Below are positions 1 through 9,319 of a stretch of 55,000 bases of DNA, one piece after another (within the stretch, counting starts at the first letter, position 1; each line of letters opens with the position of its first letter). Below the pieces are notes generated by a model, which made no database searches, was not told where the DNA came from, and saw only the letters and a program-made list of their open reading frames with translations. The stretch is taken from the NCBI GenBank assembly GCA_018398765.1, contig JAHBMJ010004247.1, positions 1 to 55,000 of the forward strand. The letters are read 5' to 3'. This DNA is from Chromera velia (lineage: Eukaryota > Sar > Chromeraceae). Position numbers and translations under genes: made by a program.

Positions 1-546
1 AGAAAAAGGTCAGGCATTGAGCCCATGGTTTGTCCATGGCCCATGGGCCCCAGCATTGACGATGCCGGGCCCGCAGTGTGGTTAATTTTTAACCATTTTC
101 TTATCCCATTTGTTTCAATTTGATAGGGCTTTTATACTCTTTCCCCGTATTTTCTGCATAGCTCAATCGTCCGACGGACGTGAAAAGCCCTTCAAGATAG
201 ATCTCTTCTCACTCATTCTGCAAACAGGTCAGCAAACACAATTTTTGCTGCTCTGCGCACTCTTTTGTTCATGCTCTTCCTACATATATCTCTATTGCTT
301 GCCCTTCCATTCTATTCCGCTTTTATTATGGAGATTTAATAATTATACCCCATCATACTGACCTCGCTGATCTCTATATGCACCCTGCACTCACATTCTC
401 TCCAATTGTCTCTGCAACCTTCACACGTCACTTTCTTTTTCCCATTGTTAAAAATCAAAAGCGCATTTCCAATCGAACTCAATTTAGCCAGAGCCAAAGA
501 AAGAGGTAACTCCGCCGTTCTCTACCAATCAGGCCCACAGCGATCC
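1..546. other. Unassigned flank left of the first LTR
   Basis: No gene is recognised here. A pyrimidine-rich stretch near 400-470 followed by a short open segment and a possible donor (GTAACT, about 506) could mark a small exon on the + strand, but nothing links it to a known protein. The start of the window is rich in short palindromic CCATGG and GGGCCC motifs. Confidence 0.3.
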
Positions 547-721
547 TGTTATGTAGAATTTGAACCGTTGATAACCGTTGGACAGGAAAGTGTAATAAGA
601 AGCTGCGTTCTAACAAGCCCTAATAGTAATAGTTTTATCATGATACAATATTGAAGGAAGAATCTGGATTAAAGTATTGAAGTAGAAGTATAATACCACT
701 ATGACTTGTTCAATGAAAAAC

Positions 722-794
722 GCCTCCATAGCATAGTGGTTAGTATGTGGGGCTCACAAACAGAAGGTCTCCGGTTCGATTTTAAGCCAGATGC
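722..794 (+). other. tRNA-like segment inside the LTR
   Basis: The segment has a pol III A-box-like TAGCATAGTGGTT (729-741) and a B-box-like GGTTCGATTT (773-782) at tRNA spacing. The order of conserved bases resembles a eukaryotic tRNA-Val. The position expected for the anticodon reads CAC here but CGT in the right LTR copy. The stems pair poorly, so this is a tRNA-derived relic or an internal pol III promoter rather than a working tRNA gene. In the right LTR the MITE is inserted exactly at this B box. Confidence 0.5.
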
Positions 795-865
795 TTTTTG
801 ACCTGCACAAAAAGGGAGATATGAGAAACAATCCGTCATGCATATAGCTCCGAATGACTCTTTTG

Positions 866-939
866 ACCGACCATCGGTACAGATCTATGTAAGATGACCG
901 ATCGTTGGTTGCAAAGGCGCATCCTGACCGACTATCGGT
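866..939 (+). promoter_or_regulatory. Three evenly spaced ACCGAC-N-ATCGGT palindromes in the LTR
   Basis: Near-palindromic 13-mers lie at 866-878 (ACCGACCATCGGT), 897-909 (ACCGATCGTTGGT) and 927-939 (ACCGACTATCGGT), 31 and 30 bp apart. The same three sites are kept at 12927, 12958 and 12988 in the right LTR. Their spacing, close to three helical turns, and their conservation suggest binding sites for a dimeric protein. The function is inferred. Confidence 0.45.
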
Positions 940-1274
940 TGTAGGCGTATAATTTTGGAATCAAAAAGCAAAAGTTTGAAATGTTGAGACTCAGAGAAAA
1001 CATTATAAATGATTGGAACTCAACTCAAACTCTCAGAAGTGAAGTGATTTGAACAGACGTTGACTCGAACTTTTAGAGACGACTCTGCATACCAATATGA
1101 CCAACTGATAGCTACTCTTGATACCCTTCAGTCCTCAATGTCTAGGTGCCTTCTAGCCTAGTCAGTCAATCAGTATAGACCGCCTACTTCTACCGGAGCT
1201 AGCTGTCTACCTCTACATCCACACCCCTACGTCTGTTCCTCTTTGACACAAAGTTGAACGAGGTCAACAGATCA

Positions 1275-2194
1275 CGTGGTAACGCCAGCGAGAGCCGGCC
1301 CTTCTGGACTTTGAGCAGATTGAGTCAAACTCAAGCCCCTTCTGCAAAAAGCAGGAGTCGAACAATACATACATCAACAGTAACAACAGCAACTCCCTCA
1401 ACAAGATTCTCACTGTCCAGGCAACTGAGTCCACTCTATTCCTCTCTAGGAACCCAAAAAACAGGAGAACTGACAAAATCAAACACTTTGGCTACTACGT
1501 GACTTTCGAAACCAAGCAATGCCATCAGCGCATCGCCTTTATCCAACGCTATCTACATGCACTGGATCTTGCCCTTCCACTTCCACATTGCTGGACCCCC
1601 TTTAGAAGAACTTTCCGAAAGAGTTTGAGAAAAACTGCACATCTTGACCTTACTCTGACTGGCTTCCCTTATGTCCCTTCATAGTTGAAGCCCTACAAGT
1701 ACACCTTCATCCCTTCACCCCTGACTACGTCTCTTCTGGACTGAGGATCTTTACGAAAATTTCCTTTGCAGACTGACCTAATCGTGAAGCGCTGCCCAAA
1801 TTTTGATTTAAACACCATCACCCACTCTACTGGAACTTTAGTGAAAAACCCGCTCCGACTCAAACCAGTCCACAGAACGCTGCCAAAAATTCCTGATGAC
1901 GCCTTTTTGGACTCTGCCAAATTTTAGGCCAAATTCCTATTTCCGTTCATGAACTACACCGCAAAGCGTTGCCAAAATTTCTAACAGACCTTTATTTTCT
2001 TTCCTTTGACAAAATCTCATTTTAAACAGGACCACACCGTGAAGCGCTGCCAAAATCCCCCGCAAAACGTCCTTTTCCAGACTCTGCCAAATCCTTCTCT
2101 TTCTTCTCAACGCTATCACAAAGTTCTTGGACAACTCCTTTTCCCCCCTCCTTTTCCGTTAAAATCCCTCTTGCCAACTAACTGAATCTACAAA
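1275..2194 (+). pseudogene. Decayed gag/protease region of the gypsy element
   Basis: The stretch lies between the left LTR and recognisable reverse transcriptase. It carries only short open frames on the + strand (for example 1499-1684), broken by stops and frameshifts. A phrase like CCGTGAAGCGCTGCCAAAAT recurs with variation around 1785, 1960 and 2035, so part of the segment may have grown by short duplications. At about 0.9 kb it is too short for a full gag plus protease. I do not recognise a zinc knuckle or a retropepsin DSG motif. Confidence 0.35.
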
Positions 2195-3254
2195 AAGCAA
2201 AGACATTACGACTCTTTCACAATTCTTTGCGCATTCAGTTCTGGACTCGGCTGCCGCTTTCAATCAGCTCAAAGTAAAGGAGAGTGACACAGAAAAACTG
2301 ACCTTTGCAACCATGGCGGGCAGCTGGAAATTCTTTAGGGTCCCTTTCAGGCTGTAGAGTGCGCCTGCTTTCCTCCAGCAGGCCATAGATGCTTCCCTCG
2401 CAGGACTGCTCAGCAACTGCGTCTTCTACTATATGAACAACCTTCTCGTCTCCTCTAAAAGTGCCTTGCAGATGTTTGAGGATTTATGGGTAGTAATCGA
2501 ACGACTCAAGAAAATTAGGGCAAAGCTTTCTTTTGGGAAATGTCAATTCTTCCAACGGGAAATTGTCTATCTGGAGCATCTCATCACACCGGAAGGTAAT
2601 CGGCCCTCCCCTGAAAAAACAGAGTGTATCAAGAAAGCAGTACCACCCAGAATAGTCAAACAAGTGCAAGGGTGGTTAGGATACACACAATCCTATCAAG
2701 TGTACATCGATAATTACACCACCATTGCAAAACTACTCTACGAGCTGACGAGAAAGAACGCTGTTTTTAAATAGGAAGAAGCTCATCAAAAGGCATTCGA
2801 ACGCCTCAAAGAGATTCTTTGCTCAGAGCCTGTTCTTGGGCATCCTCGATGGGACCGTCCTTTCATTCTTAAGTGGGACGCAAGCAACGAAGCCCTCAGT
2901 GCTATCTTGGTACAATAAGGTAACACACACAACTGTTACAACAAAGAGTATATCATCAGCTACACGTCAAAGAGACTAACTTCTGTAGAGGCAGCGTACC
3001 ACATCTCCGAGAAGGAGCTCTTGGCCGTGTGCTTTAGATGCGACAAGTTTAGGCACTGGTTGTACGAGACCGAGTTCATCGTCTATTCAGATCACGCCGC
3101 CCTGCAATACGTAATAAAAAGAAAAGACACGAGTCTACGCCTGCTCAGACTGACTCTCCGTCTATCAGGATACACTTTCAAGATTATTCACAGGAAGGGA
3201 AAATCATACGCAGACACAGATATGTTGACGAGGGGATGTTTCATCAACCACTAG
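2195..3254 (+). pseudogene. Ty3/gypsy reverse transcriptase and RNase H, broken
   Basis: The segment once copied element RNA into DNA and degraded the RNA strand. The translation shows RT motif A (LDSAAAFNQL, with Asp at 2244-2246), then VPF...SAPAFLQQ, then motif C followed by the thumb (KCQFF...YLEHLITPEG). RNase H follows, with FILKWDAS, a stretch resembling the family's S-x-E-x-x-Y...E-K-E-L-L-A core, FRHWLY, YSDHAALQY and HRKGKSYADTDMLTR. Motif C reads YMNN (2430-2441) instead of Y-x-D-D, so both catalytic aspartates are lost. In-frame stops occur after FRL, after NAVFK (where the family has Trp) and after ILVQ. No complete reading frame survives, and the copy cannot be active. Confidence 0.85.
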
Positions 3255-3305
3255 CACCTGCCACCACCACCTAATTCCGACGTAACATCAAAAGACGCAG
3301 TAATA

Positions 3306-4240
3306 GTGGCCGCAAATAAAGCAGAAGCAACCGGAAAAAGGAAGAGAGGACGACTACAAAAAGAGGACCAGAAGAAAAAGGACCCAGATGTTGTCCATCA
3401 GTTTTCTGTTCCTCTCCTCAAATCTATTTACATGCAAAAAGAAGTTACTGTAAAGGCCTACCAGCAGGAGGATAACGAGCTCAAGAGAGTTTACGCTTAT
3501 CTGAAGATAGGAAAAGTCCCTTCCGACTTAGGATATAGAGAACAATTCAAACTAGTAGAACAGCCTCCGCTCTATACCTTGCACAACGACATGGTCTTCT
3601 GGATCCTTCCTCCAGCAAACGGACATGAAAAGGGGATGCGTTTCCTACTTACAATACTAAAAAGCATGCAAGAAAACCTTCTCAAGAATACATATACTCA
3701 CCTGCTGCTTCGGCGCTATCAGGGGCTTCACCGTCTCATTCGTTCTCTTTCAGCTCACTATTGGTGGAGTTCGATGTACTCTGACGCATACAGATTTGTA
3801 AAGACCTGCAGAAAGTGTCAAAAGAGGAAGAGAGGAAGGAATGTGCACCAATATGAACCACAAACTCTGACATATGAACCGCTGGAATCTTAGTAAGTAG
3901 ACATCATGGGTTCTCTTACTAAGACAGACTCAGGGAACCAATACATTAATTCTCATATTCCTCGATATCGCATCCCGATGGATCGAAGTGATTCCCATGA
4001 AAGATCAGAAAGCTACCACGATCGCACGATGCATCGTGAAGAACTTGCTCAGAAAATTTGGTTGTCCCATTCGTCTTCAGACTTCAGACAGACCGAGGAG
4101 CAAACTTTCTCGAGCCCATCATTCACAGTATTTCTGAGCTCGTAGGAACAAAGAGAGTTGTGAGTACAACCTTCAGTCCAGAGACCTAAAGAAAGACCGA
4201 GAGAGTCAATACCGACGTGAAAAACTGCATTTCTAACTAC
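3306..4240 (+). pseudogene. Ty3/gypsy integrase zinc domain and catalytic core, frameshifted
   Basis: Integrase inserts element cDNA into the genome. The open part (3306-3893) starts with a Lys/Arg-rich linker and ends with the H2C2 zinc-binding region: an RLIRSLSAHYWW segment, then KTCRKCQKRKRG with both cysteines. The expected leading histidine pair is obscured by a frameshift near 3715. The core follows from about 3903 (DIMG, then DIASRWIEVIP in a shifted frame after about 3950, then RKFGCP). A stop at 3891-3893 and at least one single-base frameshift separate the pieces. It continues from the RT/RNase H in normal pol order. Confidence 0.8.
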
Positions 4241-5185
4241 ATATGCGAAAACGAGACCGACTGAGACGAGTATACTTGCTTTTGCGCCTAGTTTTTGCGC
4301 CCATTCCCACAATACCACCTACCAGACCGCGATCGGGCAGACACCTTTCGAAGTACTATTTGGAAGGCCTGCTAACCACCCTATTCGCCTCCTCACTAAC
4401 CTTCAAGAAGACACGGGCGTCATGCTTAAGGACTATGCCGACCTCCTAGTCAAGATGAGAGAAGAAGGAAAAGAACGCCGTCTCCTTCATCAAGAAGCTG
4501 CAGAAAACAAGATGCGGAAAAAATTTAAGAAGGACCCAAAGGAAATCCAAGTGTTCTCCAAAAGAGACTACGTTTGGGTATAACAGGGATCCAAGAAAGA
4601 AAGACGCCTCAGCAAGGGATTAGGCGCACAGTACGACGGCCCGTTCATTGTGATGGATGTCAAACTGTCAGGCGCTCCTTCTATCCGAAAACCAGGGGGG
4701 CAGAATACCATCACCGTCTCGAGGAGACGCTGCAAGCCATTCCTCTTCCACAACTCCAAAGAGAATGACCAAATAGAGGAGCAGCATGGTGAAGCCGTGG
4801 ATGGGACCGACCCGATCGAAGAGATATAAGACCATAAGGTCGATGACGATGGAAGAGAAATCGATGGAAACAAAGACGAGGAGAAAAAGGTTGTCAGAGA
4901 GTGCAAGAGACGGATGAGATATGATGGACCTGTGCAGAAGAAGGCTCAAAACAATTGTGAGTAGAACAAAGAGATGGACTTCGACAACCAGAAAGAGTAC
5001 ATCGTTGAACAAGTCTGCAATCAACGCACTCGATGCGGAAGAGTTGAGTATCTACTAAAGTACAAGGGTACGACGACCTCTACTAGGAACAAGAAAAGAA
5101 CATAGACTGCCCCAATCTAGTGGCAGAGTTCTTTAAGAGAAAAGGAGCCAAAGTCGTCAACACGAACAAGAAGCAGCAAAAGAAA
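4241..5185 (+). pseudogene. Integrase C-terminal region with a chromodomain, decayed
   Basis: After the core come remnants matching the family's TPFEVLFGRP and QYDGPFIV (GPY/F-like) segments in shifting frames, then an acidic linker. From about 4980 there is a chromodomain: YIVEQV, then RVEYLLKYKG, then a one-base deletion, then DDLY-stop-EQEKN and CPNLVAEFF. The stop is TAG exactly where chromodomains carry the aromatic Trp (TGG). In chromoviruses this domain directs integration to marked chromatin; that role is family knowledge, not seen here. The frame ends at TGA near 5185. Confidence 0.72.
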
Positions 5186-5339
5186 TGAAGGAAAAGGCAA
5201 AGTGGTAGTTCTTTCTCACCCTGGTTCTCACCTTTTTCCTTTTTGTAAGCACTAAAAGAAACATTGACTCAAATCAGTCTTGACTGACCTGACTGATCCT
5301 CTTTTGCTGCGCCTCCCCTTTGTTGTTCGTCTTTATGGG

Positions 5340-5486
5340 GAAGAAATGTCACCTGCTCAAAAAGGGGGGTGAAAAGGGGTATGATTTGTAAGAAATGTCA
5401 CTCTACATGTTTTCTTCTAGGTTTTCTTTCTAAAGGTTTGTGAGAACGGTACTGAGAAAGAAGGCGAAAACGAGAAAATGCTTAGG
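5340..5486 (+). other. Purine tract and possible truncated LTR start
   Basis: The sequence AAAAAGGGGGGTGAAAAGGGG lies about 200 bp after the gypsy stop and is followed by TATGATTTGTAAGAAATGTCAC. It looks like a polypurine tract next to an LTR start. No matching left LTR is seen upstream, so this could be the remnant of the gypsy element's own 3' LTR, cut off by the repeat that begins at 5487. It is an alternative to assigning the 547/12040 LTR pair to this pol gene. Confidence 0.35.
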
Positions 5487-5944
5487 TGCTTTGTCCCTCT
5501 TGGCCGGCAACCTTATAGCGTCCAGACAGAAGGTAAAGCAAGGACAAGAACCTTAGGGAAATTCTAGAGGAAGAACGTGAGCAACACTCATTCAGACAAC
5601 AGTTTATAGAAGGTTTAGCTCTAGAGTGATCTGGGATTCCAATCAGATGGGTTCATTCTATCATTGCACAATTTCCACTTATGCTTCTCTCTGTTCCTCT
5701 CTCTCAGAGTCTCAGACTCCCGATCTATGACAAACAGACATTAGCTTTAAACGATCCTATCTGTTACTCAAGTGACATGTTGCTTGAATACGAACATTGC
5801 GAAGGTCAGACTCGACTTCGATTGATGCGCGCGCGATACGTACGAAGCAAAGCACAGCGGCGCAATATGGTGCGGCACGCTGGCTCACTCAGTCATGGCG
5901 CATGCGAAGGCTCAAAGGGCGGCGCCACAGGGTAGGACTCCACA
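5487..5944 (+). repeat. ~460-bp direct repeat, copy 1 (LTR-like)
   Basis: The block begins TGCTTT and ends CTCCACA and matches 8858-9319 with only scattered differences over its full length. TG...CA ends and direct orientation fit the LTRs of a non-autonomous element of about 3.8 kb. However, no convincing primer-binding site, purine tract or target duplication is visible, so a simple segmental duplication is also possible. Its last 100 bp are GC-rich. Confidence 0.55.
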
Positions 5945-8857
5945 GATCCCCCCCGGCCACGGACAGGAAAATCACGTCCTCGCGATCAGCCAAACACATC
6001 CAAGCATGTATGAAAAAGAAAAAAGAGGCGAGTGATTGAATCACGATCAACCAGACGCAATGCAATTTTGAAACCCATACAACCAACAAAACACTGGCAC
6101 TTCAAAGCATATAGTCAAAGGAATGAAATTTGGAGCATCCTCGCACCATGACAGAGGCATTGTGAGGAAGTACAGGCTAAGACACAGAAATCCTTTTGGC
6201 ACCATCATTGAGACAGTCATTCACAGTCAACCAACTCTCAAAATCTAGACGCGGAAGCTGACAAGCAGAAAGGTTTCCCCCCATTGACGGAAGGTAATCA
6301 GATTTACATGCACAAACATAAACAGACTTACAATGAACAGCTTGTTTTCTTTCTCTCTTTCTCAGACCGGCCTGCTGAAAGGAAGCGGGCGATAGATAGA
6401 ATAGCACACCTGTAAGAGAACCCCTTCCAGTTAGCTTTTCTGAATGAAAGTAGACGGGCAGACGGAGGTACGAACAAAACGTGAAGAGACGGAGAAAACA
6501 GAGGACGGCAGCAGAAAGCGTCACGCACACATGCATATGTTCACACACAATGTTATTTATTCACATCTTTTCCTTCTCTTTCTTCTATTTCACTCCCTTC
6601 CCGAAGACTGCATACGCGTCTGTTCGCTTGTTGTCAACAATACCGTAGATCGACTGAACATACAAGAACAGACATCAACGAATAAATGACACCTGGTCAG
6701 ACCTATCGGAGGGAGACGCCTGCCAGCATACCGTCTAGCTCCACGCAGATGTATGCGCAGAGACCACTGGCTCCACCAAGGCCACCATCCAGGGCTCCCA
6801 TCAATTCCCATGCTGCGAGGGGGAGGGGCGATACCCAGAGAACCCTGAGGGCCTCCAAAGCACCGGCATCCCCCTACAGGGAGAAGATGCAGAACGGACA
6901 CCAAGACATGTACGGGCTGTCCCCTCACTTTTTTTCTTTTTTTTTTCTCGTTCAACAAACATCTCTTTCAAGATTTCTTCTCTCTTTGCTCCTGCTCTAC
7001 TCATTCTTTCTCCGCCTTTTCCAGTCTCTTTTTTTCAAAGGAGGAAACCAGGCATAACCCGAAATGTTTCAAATCAGCAGAAGGAAACGAAAAGGAGACA
7101 ACGAATGAAGGCGCCCCCTCGTGTGCTCATACTCTCAGCCACACGAGGGGTCTGACTCCCAAGCCATGCATAAAACAAAGCCAAAAGAAGCGGCAAAAGA
7201 AGAACGGTCACTCTTCCAAGGGAGTTCTAGAAGTTCTAAATGCGTAGCACGTACGGTGCTTGACTTGTCGTTCTCGCAGTCTGCCTCTTTGACACTCAGC
7301 TTTGCATTGAGCTCAATCCTTCTCCCGAGTTCAGTGCAGGGGCGCAAGGGCGGTCCCAGGCAGTCGTGGGTACATGCAGGCATAAGCACATAGCGGTGAC
7401 AATCAGGCAGTCCTCTGCCCGCGTCTCATATGTAGCTGATGTAGAGGTAGGCAATCGACTTCAAGTTCTCGTTGACAGAAGGGCTCCGAGTTGGCCGTCT
7501 CGTCGAGCACAAACACATTTTGCGCATGTCAGTAGCTACATAAAGGGAGGGAGGGAAGGGACCGAACATATTGCAGACTGTCCCACTGGTCTCTTTTTAT
7601 CTCGTCTCTTCTTTTTGTCTCGTTTCACCCCTTTGCTGCTCTTTTTGATATATGTACTGGCATAAACTCTCAACTCTGGATAAAAGACGCTCTAGTCACA
7701 CTCAATTGCTGGTACTTCGCATGCTTTCAGCCAGCCTTGATTTGATTCGCCCCCCCCACTCCGAAGCAACCCCCCTCTCCCCCTCTTTCCTCCCCTTTTT
7801 CCCTCCTCTTCCCTTCTCTTTTATCCCCTGCTTTCACCCCCTTCCCCCATGACCCGCTTTGCCCTTCCCAATCCCTGTTAAAAATTTTGCCGGCGCTGGC
7901 GAGAGACAAGGCGGCAGCTGCCATGTGCCCTACTCTGTCTCTCAGTAGGTCTGCCGCGACCCTTCTGCCTCTCTTGCCGTCGAGGGCAGGCTCGATGTCA
8001 TTTTGTACCCCTTCCTTACTTCCCCCTCCTTCCTACTCCAGGCTCACCACGTCGGGGTTCCAGAGCAGAAGGCCCTCCCCGGCTGGCACACCGGCCGGCG
8101 GCCGTCACTGCGTTGTTCCGTGTGGTACGCCGCCATCCATCCCTTCTGTCTGTTTAACATGCAAGCAGAGTCTTGCGCACCTGATCGAACGGCCACTTAT
8201 TGAACGATCCACACGACAGACGGACAGCCAGAAGCGACAAGCTCACTCTTAGAAGAAAACGGCAGCATCGTAGACTTATAGAGAGACGAAGGGCGTCTTC
8301 CTGTTTTTGGACACTGTCGGAGGACCAGTCCAGACAGACCCAGACACGCTGGAGGTGTTTGCGGGCCACGAAGGTGGTCAACCTCGCACGGACAAGCAAG
8401 GAACCAACAGCAAAGACAAGTAAAGGTGATTAGCCGACACTCGTCCGGAAGATGGAGACAGTTACAGAATCAAAAGGCATAAGAAAAGCACTCTACTAGC
8501 CATTTGGATTGCGATCTGCTCGTAGGCGGCATTTTCAATGAAATCAGGCTCCTAGAAGTCCCGAGCAACACTAAGCGACGTCTTTATCATCGGCTTTGGC
8601 GACCTCCAACGATCTTTGGGCTCTCCATCCAAGGACAAAGGCAAAGTCCAGGATCGGACTCGAAGGGGATATCCGAAAGAGGGCTCCAGGCAGCTTGGGA
8701 CGCAAGGGGACGCTGAATTCCCCTACTTACGGTCTTTGCCTGACCATACCCATATCGTTGTAATCGGCTTTCTACTGTTGCATAAAAAGACAGATCTGTT
8801 CCCCATCACAGAAGATACACGAGAGTCGACACTCATCGAGCTTGGCATTCACCATAA
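5945..8857. other. Interval between the ~460-bp repeats, no recognised gene
   Basis: AT-rich sequence is interrupted by GC-richer islands at about 6700-6880, 7270-7400, 8040-8120 and 8560-8730. The island at 6700-6880 is open on both strands. On the - strand it follows a pyrimidine tract ending CTGTAG and closes at TAG, like a last exon. On the + strand it reads as a proline/arginine-rich disordered peptide. I cannot decide the strand or name a product. There is no transposon protein here, which fits the inside of a non-autonomous element or captured host exons. Confidence 0.35.
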
Positions 8858-9319
8858 TGCTTTATCCCTCCTGGCCGGCCACCTTATGGCGTCCAGACAG
8901 AAGGTAAAGCGAGGATAAGAACCTTAGAGAAATTCTAGAGAAAGAACGTGAGCAACAGTCACTCATTTAGGCAACAGTTTATAGAAGGTTTAGCTCTAGA
9001 GTGATCTGGGATTCCAATCAGATGGGTTCGTTCTATCATTGCATAATTTTCACTTATGCTTCTCTCTGTTCCTCTCTCTCAGAGTCTTAGACTCCCGATC
9101 TATGATAAACAGACATTAGCTTTAAACGATCCTATTTGTTGCTCAAGTGACATGTTGCTTGAATGCGAACATTGCGAAGGTCAGACTCGACTTCGATCGA
9201 TGCGCGCGCGACACGTACGAAGTAAAGCGCAGCGGCAGAATGTGGTGCAGCACGCTGGCTCACTCAGTCATGGCGCATGCGAAGGCTCAAAGGGCGGCGC
9301 CACAGGGTAGGACTCCACA
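8858..9319 (+). repeat. ~460-bp direct repeat, copy 2 (LTR-like)
   Basis: Second copy of the block at 5487-5944, with the same TGCTTT start and CTCCACA end. Sequence similarity stops sharply at both borders. Confidence 0.55.

Larger units (their letters stand above)
547..1274 (+). repeat. Left long terminal repeat of a 12.8-kb element
   Basis: This 728-bp block recurs with a few percent divergence at 12040-13336, once the MITE in that copy is removed. Both copies begin TGTTAT and end AGATCA, so they have the TG...CA ends of an LTR. The right copy is directly preceded by a purine tract. The left copy is followed by CGTGGTAACGCC, whose TGG could start a primer-binding site, although no tRNA match can be assigned. 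Flanking bases (GATCC left, ATTCC right) do not form a clean target duplication. The LTR contains a tRNA-like segment and three evenly spaced palindromes, listed separately. Confidence 0.75.

Noticed and set aside
722-794. Functional tRNA gene
   Set aside because: Acceptor, anticodon and T stems pair poorly and the anticodon position differs between the two LTRs.
1892-1915. Hammerhead-like CTGATGA
   Set aside because: No GAAA box or pairing arms were found at suitable distance.
2430-2441. Alternative genetic code or a new RT class as explanation of YMNN
   Set aside because: Other stops and frameshifts in the same copy and the same change in unrelated enzymes point to mutational decay.
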